NCBI RefSeq assembly: GCF_000025265.1
Contig: NC_013739.1
Span: 248,001 to 312,000 of the forward strand
Source: Conexibacter woesei DSM 14684
GTDB lineage: Bacteria > Actinomycetota > Thermoleophilia > Solirubrobacterales > Solirubrobacteraceae
Direction: 5' to 3'
DNA length: 64,000 nucleotides
Shown piece after piece: positions 50,543 through 58,869 of the stretch (position 1 is its first letter; the number at the start of each line of letters is the position of its first letter). The notes beneath the pieces were generated by a model. It was not told the DNA's origin, ran no database searches, and was given only the letters and a program-made list of their open reading frames with translations. The position numbers were made by a program, and so were the translations under genes.

Positions 50543-51214
50543 ATGACCACGCCGGAACGGCCCCATCTGCTGCACATCGACTCGAGCATCCAGGGCGACC
50601 GCTCGGTCAGCCGCGCGCTCAGCGCCCAAGCCGCCGCGCGCTGGCGCGACGCGCATCCCGACGGCACCGTCGTCTACCGCGATCTCGCCGCCGAGCCGCT
50701 GCCGCACATCGACGAGCACGCCGCGCAGGCGCGCTTCGTGCCGCCGGAGCAGCACACGTCCGAGCAGGCGGCCGCCTTCGCGCTCTCCGAGCGCCTCGCC
50801 GGCGAGGTCAAGGCCGCCGACGTCGTCCTGCTCGGCCTGCCGATCTACAACTTCGGCGCGCCGAGCACGGTGAAGGCGTGGGTCGACCACCTCGTCTTCC
50901 CCGGCCTCTCGGTCGACGGCGTCAGCGGCGAAGGGCTGCTCGGCGGCACCGACCTGATCGTCCTCGCCGCGCGCGGCGGCGGCTACGGACCCGGCACGCC
51001 GAAGGAGGGCTGGGACCACGCCGGCCAGTGGTTGCCGCACGGCCTCAGCCTGACGGGCCTCGAACCGCGCTTCGTCGCCGCCGAGCTGACGCTGGCGGAC
51101 GTCAATCCCGCGATGGCGGAGCTGCGCGGCCTCGCGGCCGAGAGCCTCGCCGCAGCGCGCACCGAGATCGAGCAGCTGTGGGCGGCGGAGCGCGTCCAGG
51201 CCGCCTCATCGTGA
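50543..51214 (+). CDS. azoR: FMN-dependent NADH-azoreductase (AzoR-type)
   Basis: A 223-residue flavodoxin-like quinone/azo reductase. ATG at 50543 follows GCGGAGGACC. LLHIDSSIQGDRSVSRALS binds the FMN phosphate, LLGLPIYNFGAPSTVKAWVDHL is the family signature, and LAARGGGYGPGTP ends the flavin site. It reduces quinones or azo dyes with NADH and protects against electrophiles. The divergent MarR regulator probably derepresses it on quinone exposure. Confidence 0.92.
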   Translation: MTTPERPHLLHIDSSIQGDRSVSRALSAQAAARWRDAHPDGTVVYRDLAAEPLPHIDEHAAQARFVPPEQHTSEQAAAFALSERLAGEVKAADVVLLGLPIYNFGAPSTVKAWVDHLVFPGLSVDGVSGEGLLGGTDLIVLAARGGGYGPGTPKEGWDHAGQWLPHGLSLTGLEPRFVAAELTLADVNPAMAELRGLAAESLAAARTEIEQLWAAERVQAASS

Positions 51215-51272
51215 TCTCATCCGGCCTCCGTAGAACCCGTGGCGTCCTCTTCCACCAACCCGAGGAGCAGCC

Positions 51273-51716
51273 ATGAGAATCCCCCGCAAGACACTGATCG
51301 GCGTCGGCGCGGCGGTCGCCCTGGCAGCCGGCGGCACCGGCGTCGCGCTGGCCGTCAGCGGTGGCGGCGACGATGGCCGTGACGGCAACGACGGCGCGCC
51401 CGTCCCTGCGGCGACAGCGACGAAGGCGAAGGACGCCGCGCTGAAGGTCACCCGCGGCGGCACGGTCACCGACTTCGAGCGCGACGACGAGCGCGGCGCG
51501 ACCTACGAGGTCGAGATCGCCAAGCCGGACGGCAGCTCGGTCGACGTGCGGCTCGACGAGGCGTTCAAGCTCGTCGGCCAGCCGGAGGTCGATCGGCGCG
51601 ACCGCGGCGACGGCGACGACGACCGCGGCAGCGATCGGGACGACGACGACCGCTACGATCGGGACGACGACCGCGACGACCGCGACGACCACGGCGACGA
51701 CCGCGACGACGACTGA
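51273..51716 (+). CDS. Exported PepSY-domain protein with Arg/Asp-rich tail
   Basis: A 147-residue protein with a signal sequence (KTLIGVGAAVALAAGGTGVALA), one PepSY unit (TKAKDAALKVTRGGTVTDF, then GATYEVEIAKPDGSSVDVRLD) and a C-terminal tail of alternating Arg and Asp (residues 107-147). The tail could bind metal ions or the envelope. It lies 28 bases upstream of a histidine kinase gene; PepSY proteins next to kinases are thought to modulate sensing. GAGGAGC precedes the ATG. Confidence 0.82.
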   Translation: MRIPRKTLIGVGAAVALAAGGTGVALAVSGGGDDGRDGNDGAPVPAATATKAKDAALKVTRGGTVTDFERDDERGATYEVEIAKPDGSSVDVRLDEAFKLVGQPEVDRRDRGDGDDDRGSDRDDDDRYDRDDDRDDRDDHGDDRDDD

Positions 51717-51744
51717 CGCCCGCGCCGCGGCCTAGCCTGTTCGC

Positions 51745-53106
51745 GTGAGCCGCGTTCCGATCCGGCTGCGCGTCACCGGCGCGTTCGTCCTCGTGATGGC
51801 GCTGGTGCTCGTCGCGACCGGCGTCTTCGTCGACCGGCGGGTGGCCTCCGAGCGCTCGCGCGCGCTCGATGCCGACCTGCGCTCGCAGGTCGCCGGCGCC
51901 GACGCCGCCTCGGTGCGCGCCGAGGACGACGAGCCGGTGCAGCTGCTCGCCGCCGACGGGCGCGTGCTCGCGACCTCCGAGGAGGCGGGCGCGCGCCCGT
52001 TGCTCGACCGCACCGAGGTGCGGCAGCTGCTCGGCGACGACGACGAGGATGACGACGACGCAAGCGCCGACGACGCGAGCGAGGAGCTGCGCCGCGAGGT
52101 GACCCTCGACGGCGACGCGGTGCGCCTGTTCGCGCGGGAGGACGGCAGCGGCCACGTGGTCGTCGCCGGCCGCTCGCTCGACGACCTCGACGACCAGCTC
52201 GCGTCGCTGCGGACGACGCTGCTGGTGGCCGGGCTCGCCGCGCTCGCGCTGGCGTCGGCGATCGCCTACGTCGCGGTCGCCGCGGCGCTGCGCCCGGTCG
52301 AGCGGATGCGCGCCCGTGCGGCCGCCGTCTCGGAGGAGGATCCGGCCGCCCGGCTGCCGATCCCGCCGGCGCGCGACGAGATCCGCCGGCTCGGCGAGAC
52401 GCTCAACGCGATGCTCGACCGGCTGCACGGCGCGCTCGACCGCGAGCGGCGCTTCGTCGCCGATGCGAGCCACGAGCTGCGCACGCCGCTGTCGATCCTG
52501 AAGGCCGAGCTGGAGCTGGCGGCGCGGCCCGGCCGCACGCCCGGCGAGCTGCGCGAGACCGTCGCCTCCGCGGCGGAGGAGACCGACCGCCTCGGTCGCC
52601 TCGCGGAGGACCTGCTCGTGCTCGCCCGCGCCGATCGCGGCCGGCTGCCGGTGCGCCCCGAGCCGGTCGACGCGGACGCGCTGCTGGGGGCGGTCCGGGA
52701 GCGCTTCGCCGTCCGCGCCGCGCACGAGCAGCGGCCGCTGGAGGTCGAGCCGGACGCGGCGCTGACGGTCTCCGCCGACCCGCTGCGGGTCGAGCAGGCG
52801 CTCGGCAACCTCGTCGACAACGCGCTCCGCCACGGTTCCGGCGCGGTCCGCCTGAGTGCGCGGCGGAGCGGCCCCGAAGCTGTTCGCCTCGCCGTCCGCG
52901 ACGACGGCCCGGGGCTGCCGCCCGCGCTCGCCGCGACGGCCTTCGAGCGCTTCACGCGCGGCGACGAGGCGCGTGGGCGCGGCGGTGCCGGGCTCGGGCT
53001 CGCGATCGTCGCGGCGATCGCGACGGCGCACGGAGGCCGGGCCGGCGCCGACGGCGGCTCCCTCTGGATCGAGCTGCCGGACGCGGGCACGGCGGGCGGG
53101 AGCTGA
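51745..53106 (+). CDS. Sensor histidine kinase (HAMP-HisKA)
   Basis: A 453-residue kinase starting at GTG 51745. Two membrane segments (about 10-30 and 155-180) flank an extracellular domain with a strongly acidic loop (GDDDEDDDDASADDASEE). HAMP follows, then HisKA with the phospho-His in ADASHELRTPLS, and the ATPase domain (NLVDNALRHGSG, DDGPGLPP, GGAGLGLAIVAAI). It is between a PepSY protein gene and its response regulator. The acidic loop and the Arg/Asp tail of the PepSY partner suggest cation or peptide sensing. Confidence 0.93.
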   Translation: MSRVPIRLRVTGAFVLVMALVLVATGVFVDRRVASERSRALDADLRSQVAGADAASVRAEDDEPVQLLAADGRVLATSEEAGARPLLDRTEVRQLLGDDDEDDDDASADDASEELRREVTLDGDAVRLFAREDGSGHVVVAGRSLDDLDDQLASLRTTLLVAGLAALALASAIAYVAVAAALRPVERMRARAAAVSEEDPAARLPIPPARDEIRRLGETLNAMLDRLHGALDRERRFVADASHELRTPLSILKAELELAARPGRTPGELRETVASAAEETDRLGRLAEDLLVLARADRGRLPVRPEPVDADALLGAVRERFAVRAAHEQRPLEVEPDAALTVSADPLRVEQALGNLVDNALRHGSGAVRLSARRSGPEAVRLAVRDDGPGLPPALAATAFERFTRGDEARGRGGAGLGLAIVAAIATAHGGRAGADGGSLWIELPDAGTAGGS

Positions 53107-53107
53107 G

Positions 53108-53788
53108 ATGCGCGTCCTGGTCATCGAGGACGAGCCGAAGCTGCGCGCCGCGATCCGCCGCGGGCTGACCGAGGACGGGCTCGTCTGCGACGTCGCGGAG
53201 CGCGGCGAGGACGCGCTCTGGATGGCCGGCTCCTCCGCGTACGACGCGATCGTGCTCGACGTGATGCTGCCGGGGATCGACGGCTTCGAGACGTGCCGGC
53301 GGCTGCGCGCCGACGGCGTCTGGGCGCCGGTGCTGATGCTGACCGCGCGCGACGCGGTCGAGGACCGCGTCGCCGGGCTCGACACGGGCGCCGACGACTA
53401 CGTCACGAAGCCGTTCTCGCTCGCGGAGCTGTCGGCGCGGCTGCGGGCGCTGGCGCGGCGCGGCCCAGTGCAGCGGCCGGCGGTGCTCGCGGCCGGCGAC
53501 CTCACGCTCGACCCCGCGACGCGCCGCGTCGCGCGCGGCGAGGTCGAGATCGAGCTGTCGGCGCGCGAGTACGCGCTGCTGGAGGCGTTCATGCGGCGGC
53601 CCGGCGAGGTGCTCGAGCGCCACGTGCTGCTCGACCTCGCCTGGGGCCGCGACTACGAGAACCGCTCGAACGTGGTCGACGTCTACGTGCGCTATCTGCG
53701 CGAGAGAGTCGACCGGCCGTTCGGCGCCGAGGCGATCGAGACGCTGCGCGGCGTCGGCTACCGGCTGCGCGCCGACGGTGGCCGCTGA
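53108..53788 (+). CDS. OmpR-family response regulator
   Basis: A 226-residue regulator that begins one base after the kinase stop. Receiver: VLVIEDEPKLRAAI, phospho-acceptor Asp in IVLDVMLPGIDGFE, LMLTARDA and DDYVTKPFSLAEL. The winged helix has ELSAREYALLEAFMRRPGEV and VDVYVRYLRERVD, ending ETLRGVGYRLR. It acts on the upstream kinase's signal. A hairpin follows 20 bases after its stop. Confidence 0.94.
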   Translation: MRVLVIEDEPKLRAAIRRGLTEDGLVCDVAERGEDALWMAGSSAYDAIVLDVMLPGIDGFETCRRLRADGVWAPVLMLTARDAVEDRVAGLDTGADDYVTKPFSLAELSARLRALARRGPVQRPAVLAAGDLTLDPATRRVARGEVEIELSAREYALLEAFMRRPGEVLERHVLLDLAWGRDYENRSNVVDVYVRYLRERVDRPFGAEAIETLRGVGYRLRADGGR

Positions 53789-53808
53789 CCGTTACGCGAT
53801 CGTCACAC

Positions 53809-53826
53809 GACCGCGCAGGCGCGGTC
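53809..53826 (+). terminator. Hairpin after the PepSY-kinase-regulator operon
   Basis: GACCGCGC-AG-GCGCGGTC, perfect eight-base arms, 20 bases after the regulator stop. Flanking CGTCACAC and GTCACATC could also be response regulator half-sites for the next gene. Confidence 0.5.
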
Positions 53827-53875
53827 ACATCGCGCTCGTACCGTCGCGGACACCCGACTGAAGGAGTCCGCACCG

Positions 53876-54340
53876 ATGAAGCAGATCACCAAGCGACTGG
53901 CGATCGGCGGAGCACTGCTCGCAGCCGTCGCCGTGCCCCCCGTGGCGATCGCGGCCGCGGCCGGCGACCCCGGGCCCCAGTCCGCGCCGCCGGTCGAGGC
54001 CGCTCCGAGCAGCGCCCCCGCCCCGGTCGTCACGCCCGCCCCCGCCGCCGAACGCGCTCCCGCCGCGGAGCCGGCCCCCGCCGCGAAGCGCGCTCCCGCC
54101 GCCGAGCCGGCCCCCGCTTCCGCGCCGCCGCGCGCCGCCGCCCCCGTCGTCACGCCCGCTCCCGCGGCGGAGCGCGCCTCCGTTACCGAGCCCGCGCCTG
54201 CTCCCGAGCCCGCACGCCGCCCCGCCTCCGAGCCCGCCCCTGCTCCCGAGCCCGCGCCCACGTCCGCGCCAGGCCCGCCGCGCGCCGCCGCCCCGGTCGT
54301 CACGCCCGCCCCCGCGCCGGCGGCGAAGCGCGAGCGGTAG
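53876..54340 (+). CDS. Exported Pro/Ala-rich low-complexity protein
   Basis: A 154-residue protein with a signal peptide (MKQITKRLAIGGALLAAVAVPPVAIAAAA) followed only by Pro-Ala repeats with scattered Glu, Arg and Lys. The unit APVVTPAPAAERA recurs three times. Such extended chains often span the cell wall or link surface domains. A good GAAGGAG site precedes the ATG. It sits between two two-component systems; no enzymatic domain is present and the function is unknown. Confidence 0.7.
   Translation: MKQITKRLAIGGALLAAVAVPPVAIAAAAGDPGPQSAPPVEAAPSSAPAPVVTPAPAAERAPAAEPAPAAKRAPAAEPAPASAPPRAAAPVVTPAPAAERASVTEPAPAPEPARRPASEPAPAPEPAPTSAPGPPRAAAPVVTPAPAPAAKRER
54010..54325 (+). repeat. Degenerate direct repeats within the Pro/Ala-rich gene
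   Basis: Three copies of a segment containing GTCGTCACGCCCGC, at about 54028, 54148 and 54297, each followed by a Pro/Ala/Glu run. The repeats are in frame and explain the amino acid periodicity. Confidence 0.6.
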
Positions 54341-54399
54341 GAGAACACGCCGCAGCCGTCGGACGGCCGCGCCTCCGGGTCTGCTCTCATGAGGTGCCG

Positions 54400-55083
54400 A
54401 TGGCGCACGTGCTGCTGATCGAGGACGACGACGCGGTCCGGGGCGGCCTCCGCCTCGGGCTGCGCCGGCTCGGTCACGATGTCGCCGAGGCCGCGACCGG
54501 CGGCGACGGCCTGCGCGCGCTGCAGGTGGCGGAGCCCGACGTCGTCGTGCTCGACCTGATGCTGCCCGACCTCGACGGCTTCGAGGTCTGCCGCCGGATC
54601 CGGACTGGGAACGCGGTGCCCGTGATCATGCTCACCGCCCGCGACGCGGACCTCGACGTCGTCAGCGGGCTGGAGGCCGGCGCCGACGACTACGTCGTCA
54701 AGCCCGTCCACGCGCGCGTGCTCGAAGCGCGCATCCGCGCCGTGCTGCGGCGGGCGACGCCAGCGAGCAGCGCGTCGTCGCACCCAGCGGCGTTCGGCGA
54801 CCTCGCGATCGACCGCCGCGCGCTCGTCGTCAGCTGCGCCGGCGAGCCGGTCGCCCTGACGGCGACCGAGCTGCGCCTGCTGCTGGAGCTGTCCGACGTG
54901 CCCGGTCTGGTGCTGAGCCGGCAGCAGCTGTTGGAGTCCGTCTGGGGGCACGACTACCTCGGCGACTCGCGCCTCGTCGACGCGTGCGTGCGGCGGCTGC
55001 GCGCGAAGATCGAGTCGGAGCCGGCCGACCCGCGCTACATCCAGACGGTGCGCGGGTTCGGGTACCGCTTCGGGCCGCTGTGA
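54400..55083 (+). CDS. OmpR-family response regulator (CseB-like)
   Basis: A 227-residue regulator. Receiver: VLLIEDDDAVRGGL, phospho-acceptor Asp in VVLDLMLPDLDGFEVC, MLTARDADLD and DDYVVKPVHARVL. DNA-binding domain: ALTATELRLLLELSDVPG, SRLVDACVRRLRAKIE and QTVRGFGYRF. It is followed by its kinase and a GerMN lipoprotein, a layout like the cse/afsQ-type envelope-stress systems of Streptomyces. The similarity to CseB is by layout and sequence feel, not alignment. Confidence 0.93.
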   Translation: MAHVLLIEDDDAVRGGLRLGLRRLGHDVAEAATGGDGLRALQVAEPDVVVLDLMLPDLDGFEVCRRIRTGNAVPVIMLTARDADLDVVSGLEAGADDYVVKPVHARVLEARIRAVLRRATPASSASSHPAAFGDLAIDRRALVVSCAGEPVALTATELRLLLELSDVPGLVLSRQQLLESVWGHDYLGDSRLVDACVRRLRAKIESEPADPRYIQTVRGFGYRFGPL

Positions 55084-55123
55084 GCGTCGTCACGGCGCGC
55101 ATCGCGACCGTGGGCGAGCGGTC

Positions 55124-56527
55124 GTGAGGCGGCTGCGCAGCCTGCGGGTCCGCCTCGTCGTCGCGTTCGCCGCGGTCGCGGTCGGCAGCGCGCTCGCGAC
55201 CGCGCTGCTCGCCTACCGCGACGCGAGCCGCTTCACGCTCTCGCGCACGCAGGACGCGATCGTCCGCGACCTGCGCGAACGCGTCCGCGTGTACGCGCCC
55301 TCGCTCGCCCATCCGCCGTCGCAGGCGGCGCTGGAGCGCTTCGCCCGCGACGTCTCGCCGGCTGTGCGAACGGCGTCGGTCGTCGTGACCTACCGCGACC
55401 GCCGCGCGCTGCTGCGACCGCAGACGGCTCCCGGCGCGGCGATCCCGGCCGACGTGCGCCGCTCGGTCGCGCGCGGCGACGGAGCGGTCCTCCGTCGCGT
55501 CGAGGGCGCGGACGGGGAGCCGCTGCTCGTCGTCGGCATGCCGGTCGCGTTCGCGGGCGCCGCCTCCGCTCCCTCCGGCATCGCCGTCTTCGCCGTCGCC
55601 TCGCTCGCGCCGGAGCGGGACGACGCCGCACGGCTCGCGCGTGCGATGGCGGGCGGGATCGCGGTCGCCGGGCTGATCGCGGCGCTGCTGGCGCTCCTGG
55701 CCGCCCGCGGCGTGCTCGGTCCGGTGCGGCGCCTCGGCGCTGCCGCGCGCGAGCTGGCGCAGGGCAGACTCGACACGCGCCTGGACGCGAGCGGCGGCGA
55801 CGAGCTGGCGGAGCTGTCGCGCACGTTCAACGCGACCGCCGCGGCGCTGGAGCAGAACGTCGCCGAGCTGCGCCGGCTGGAGGCGTCGGCGCGCCGCTTC
55901 GTCGCGGACGTCTCGCACGAGCTGCGCACGCCCGTCAGCGCGATGCTCGCGGCGACCGAGGCGCTCGACGGCGAGGACGCCGCCGCCGCCGCGCAGCTCG
56001 TCAGCAACGAGACGGCGCGGCTCGCTCAGCTCGTCAACGACCTGATCGAGGTGTCTCGCTTCGACGCCCGCGCAGCCGTGCTGCGGGTCGAGGAGGTCGA
56101 CGTCGGCGAGGCGGTCGCGGGGACGCTGCGCGTGCGCGGCTGGACCGAGCGGGTCGCCGCCGACCTGCCGCCGGGCATCCGCGCCGAGCTCGATCCGCGC
56201 CGGCTCGACGTGATCGTCGCGAACCTCGTCGGCAACGCGCTGCGCCACGGCGCGCCGCCGGTGCGCGTCGTGCTGCGCGCCGGCGAGCGGGGCGTCGAGT
56301 TGGCCGTCGCCGACAGCGGCGCGGGGATCCCGGCCGACGAGCGGGAGCGCGTCTTCGAGCGCTTCTACAAGGGCGACCGCTCGCGTGCGCGAACGGACGG
56401 GAGCGGGCTGGGGCTGTCGATCGCGACCGAGAACGCGCGACTGCACGGCGGCGGCATCGTCGCGGCCGCGGCGCCGGGCGGCGGCGCGTGCTTCACCGTG
56501 CGGCTGCCGTGGAGCGGCCCCGCGTGA
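55124..56527 (+). CDS. Sensor histidine kinase (HAMP-HisKA), partner of the CseB-like regulator
   Basis: A 467-residue kinase from GTG 55124, 40 bases after the regulator. Membrane segments at about 8-26 and 168-190 bracket an extracellular domain of about 140 residues. HAMP is followed by VADVSHELRTPVSAML with the phospho-His, NLVGNALRHGAPP, DSGAGIPADERERVFERF and GSGLGLSIATENARLH. Its stop overlaps the GTG of the downstream lipoprotein (GTGA), so the two proteins are probably made together and may work together in sensing. Confidence 0.93.
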   Translation: MRRLRSLRVRLVVAFAAVAVGSALATALLAYRDASRFTLSRTQDAIVRDLRERVRVYAPSLAHPPSQAALERFARDVSPAVRTASVVVTYRDRRALLRPQTAPGAAIPADVRRSVARGDGAVLRRVEGADGEPLLVVGMPVAFAGAASAPSGIAVFAVASLAPERDDAARLARAMAGGIAVAGLIAALLALLAARGVLGPVRRLGAAARELAQGRLDTRLDASGGDELAELSRTFNATAAALEQNVAELRRLEASARRFVADVSHELRTPVSAMLAATEALDGEDAAAAAQLVSNETARLAQLVNDLIEVSRFDARAAVLRVEEVDVGEAVAGTLRVRGWTERVAADLPPGIRAELDPRRLDVIVANLVGNALRHGAPPVRVVLRAGERGVELAVADSGAGIPADERERVFERFYKGDRSRARTDGSGLGLSIATENARLHGGGIVAAAAPGGGACFTVRLPWSGPA

Positions 56528-57141
56528 TCCGCCGGCTGGTCGCGGTTTCCGCCGTCCTCGCCGCCTGCGCGGCGCTCGTGACCGCCGGCTACCTGCTCGG
56601 CGGCCGCGGCGTGCGGCCGACCGGCGTCATCGCCGCCGGCCCCGCGCCGGCCGGGATCGCCCGGCAGGGCGGCCGTGAGATCTTCCTCCTGCGCGACGGC
56701 CGTGCGACGCCCGTCGTCCGGTCCGGTCGCCGTGGCGGCGTGCGCGGCTCGCTCGCCGTGCTGTTCGCCGGCCCGACGGCCGCCGAGCGCGCGCACGGGC
56801 TCAGAAGCGAGCTGCCGGAGCTGGCGCCGAGCGTGCGCGGGCGCCTGCGGCTGCGTCGTGCCGGCTACGGGGAGCTGCAGGTCGACCTGCCGGCTCGCGT
56901 GCCGGCGCTCACACGCCGGGCGATGCGGCAGATCGCGTGCACCGTCGTGCGCTCACTGGTCGCGAGCGGCCGTGCCCGTGACGCGCCCGTGCGCGTCGTG
57001 GCGATCGATGCCGACGGCCGGACCCGCGGTGCCGGCGACTGCGACGAGCTGCTGCCGCAGGCGCTCGTCTCGCCCGCGACGCAGCCGCCGCCGACCGCGA
57101 CGGCGGCGCCGTCAGTTGCCCCTCAGCCGACGCGGCCGTAG
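56524..57141 (+). CDS. GerMN-domain lipoprotein
   Basis: A 205-residue protein with lipobox LAAC (C15). The domain VRGSLAVLFAGPTAAERAHG, a short strand block ELQVDLPARVP and LTRRAMRQIACTVVRSLVASG match the GerMN pattern found in spore and envelope lipoproteins. It ends in a Pro/Thr-rich tail. It is translationally coupled to the kinase, like the lipoprotein CseA next to CseBC in Streptomyces. A modulator role is inferred. The 3' end overlaps the cupin gene by 19 bases. Confidence 0.8.
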   Translation: MIRRLVAVSAVLAACAALVTAGYLLGGRGVRPTGVIAAGPAPAGIARQGGREIFLLRDGRATPVVRSGRRGGVRGSLAVLFAGPTAAERAHGLRSELPELAPSVRGRLRLRRAGYGELQVDLPARVPALTRRAMRQIACTVVRSLVASGRARDAPVRVVAIDADGRTRGAGDCDELLPQALVSPATQPPPTATAAPSVAPQPTRP

Positions 57142-57494
57142 CGGTCGGAGAGACGCACGACGTCGTCGAGCTCCGGGGTCGAGACCTCGAGGATCGTCGC
57201 GTCCTCGATCGCCTCGACGGTGTGCACGACGCCCGGCGCGTTGCGCCAGCGGACGCCGGGCTCGACCACCGTCTCGGTCAGGCTCTCCGCGTCGTCACCC
57301 TGCACGAGCAGCAGCCGGCCGCTGAGCAGGTAGGAGGTCTCGTCCTTCTCGCGGTGGTACTGGAGCGAGAGGCGCTCCCCGGCGCGCACGAACAGCAGCT
57401 TGCCCGCGTAGCGGTCCGTATGGGCCCACCACACTTCGTGGCCCCACGGCTTCTCGACACGCTCAGGCTGCGTCGGCTCGATGACGTCGATCAT
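57123..57494 (-). CDS. Cupin-domain protein (mannose-6-phosphate isomerase C-terminal type)
   Basis: A 123-residue single cupin; ATG at 57494 (MIDVIEPTQPERVEKPWGHE). KPWGHEVWW at the start, LSLQYHREKDETSYLLSGRLLL with the two His and Glu metal ligands, and WRNAPGVVHTVEAIEDATILEVSTPE with the last His are typical of GDP-mannose pyrophosphorylase/phosphomannose isomerase-like cupins. It may be a sugar-phosphate isomerase, epimerase or regulator. No sugar nucleotide genes are adjacent. Confidence 0.88.
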   Translation of the reverse strand: MIDVIEPTQPERVEKPWGHEVWWAHTDRYAGKLLFVRAGERLSLQYHREKDETSYLLSGRLLLVQGDDAESLTETVVEPGVRWRNAPGVVHTVEAIEDATILEVSTPELDDVVRLSDRYGRVG

Positions 57495-57578
57495 GGCGGC
57501 ACACGCTATCGCGCCGTCGCGCCGCAGCGAGCGCCGACTCAAGACCGCTGCTCCTGCGGCCGACTACCGGGGGAGCCG

Positions 57579-58229
57579 ATGAGCCTCGACCTCGCGCTGC
57601 AGCGGATCAGCCAGATCCAGTCGATGATCGCGCCCCTGCACGGGGGTGCGACGCCGTCGTCCGCCCAGGTCGGCGGCGCCGCGCCGCCGGCCGCGGCCGG
57701 CGCGCCGCTCGCGGCGGCCGCGACGACGCCGGTGACCGCGCCGGGCGGCGTCGCCCCGACGAGCTTCTCCAACGTGCTCGCCGGCGCGACCGGCACGCTC
57801 TCGGCGAAAGCCGACGCGATGCTGACCGCCGGGCAGAGAACGTTCGCGACGCAGCTCGCCGCCGAGACCGGCCTGCATCCGCAGGTGATCGCCTCGTGGA
57901 TGCTGGCCGAGCAGTCGGGTGGCGCCGCGACCTCGCGCGAGGCGGCGAACAACCACAACTGGCTCAACATCGGCTACACCGACTCGAAGACGTACGGCGC
58001 GTCGGCGTCGGTCTGGAGCGACCCGCTCGCGGCCGCCCACGCGACGGCCGGCTGGCTCAAGGGCCAGGACACGGTCGACGGCTACGGCAAGGCGAGCGCG
58101 GGCGTGCAGTCGATCCTGACGACCGCCGGCCAGTCGCCGGAGGTGCAGATCCAGGCGCTCCAGCGCTCGGGCTGGGCGTCGAGCGGCTATCCCGACCTGC
58201 CGGTGCTGTTCCGGCAGATCAGCGGCTGA
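57579..58229 (+). CDS. Glucosaminidase/lytic-transglycosylase-like protein (FlgJ-type C-domain)
   Basis: A 216-residue protein; ATG at 57579 after GGGGGAG. No signal peptide. The N-terminus LQRISQIQSMIAPL followed by an Ala/Pro linker and TSFSNVLAGA resembles flagellum-associated muralytic proteins of actinobacteria. The domain from about residue 85 has QVIASWMLAEQSGG, with Glu in the place of the catalytic Glu of GH73, and NNHNWLNIGY. No other flagellar gene is in the window. It probably cleaves or binds peptidoglycan; export route unclear. Confidence 0.75.
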   Translation: MSLDLALQRISQIQSMIAPLHGGATPSSAQVGGAAPPAAAGAPLAAAATTPVTAPGGVAPTSFSNVLAGATGTLSAKADAMLTAGQRTFATQLAAETGLHPQVIASWMLAEQSGGAATSREAANNHNWLNIGYTDSKTYGASASVWSDPLAAAHATAGWLKGQDTVDGYGKASAGVQSILTTAGQSPEVQIQALQRSGWASSGYPDLPVLFRQISG

Positions 58230-58233
58230 ACCG

Positions 58234-58725
58234 CTACTCGAGCACGAGCAGCGCGGCGCGCGGCGGCCCGCAGAGGCCGACGCGGAGCGGCATGCGCACG
58301 CCGAAGACGTTCGCGGGCCGGACGAACAGGCGCTGCGGGGCGTCGTCGCCGCGGGCGGCGTGCATGATCGTCGTCGCGAACGCCTCGGCCCCGCGGGCCT
58401 CGGCGTCGGCCGGCGTCAGCAGCTCGGTGACGGGATGCTGGATGACGTCGTGCTCGGTGATCGCGAGCAGGTGCTCGGCTTCGGCCGAGAGCGCCTGGAT
58501 CGACAGCGACGCGTCGACGATCAGGAACGCCTCGCCCGCCTGCGGCACGACGTCGGCGCGCGCCTCCAGCAGCATGCCGAGGCCGCAGTCGCCGCAGATG
58601 CGCGCGGCCGGCGCGGGCGTCTCGTCGGTCACCGCGCCGCAGTGCCCGCAGAACCACTGGGAGGGCCGCAGCTCCTCCGTCGTGGAGGGAACCAGTCGCA
58701 GGAAGGCGCGTTCACCGGATGCCAT
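58234..58725 (-). CDS. Zinc-ribbon plus PAS-like protein
   Basis: A 163-residue soluble protein. The N-terminal third has a zinc ribbon with two CxxC pairs (FCGHCGAVTDE and RICGDCGLG); the rest looks like a short PAS fold (AFLIVDASLSIQALSAEAEHLLAITEHDVIQHPVTELL). No output domain follows. It may be a redox or metal sensor or bind a partner protein. It converges on the glucosaminidase gene with a four-base gap. Confidence 0.7.
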   Translation of the reverse strand: MASGERAFLRLVPSTTEELRPSQWFCGHCGAVTDETPAPAARICGDCGLGMLLEARADVVPQAGEAFLIVDASLSIQALSAEAEHLLAITEHDVIQHPVTELLTPADAEARGAEAFATTIMHAARGDDAPQRLFVRPANVFGVRMPLRVGLCGPPRAALLVLE

Positions 58726-58829
58726 CGGCGCAGTATGCCATTGCACCGGTAGGAGGTTGGTGTGCGTTGACGTTTTTGCAGCAGTAGCGACGGGAAAGTG
58801 CGCAGTCGGCCAACTATCGCCGATGCGCC

Positions 58830-58859
58830 TATACACCCTGCGTATACACGCGGTGTATA
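58830..58859. promoter_or_regulatory. PadR operator over its promoter
   Basis: TATACACC at 58830 and GGTGTATA at 58852 form perfect arms around a central GTATAC palindrome. The right arm supplies the -10 TATAGT (58856), eight bases before the PadR ATG, so repression would be direct and the mRNA nearly leaderless. Confidence 0.75.
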
Positions 58860-58869
58860 GTGCTCGCCC

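Noticed and set aside
54010-54325. Possible CRISPR-like or tandem repeat array
   Set aside because: The repeats are irregular, in frame and encode Pro/Ala units in an exported protein.
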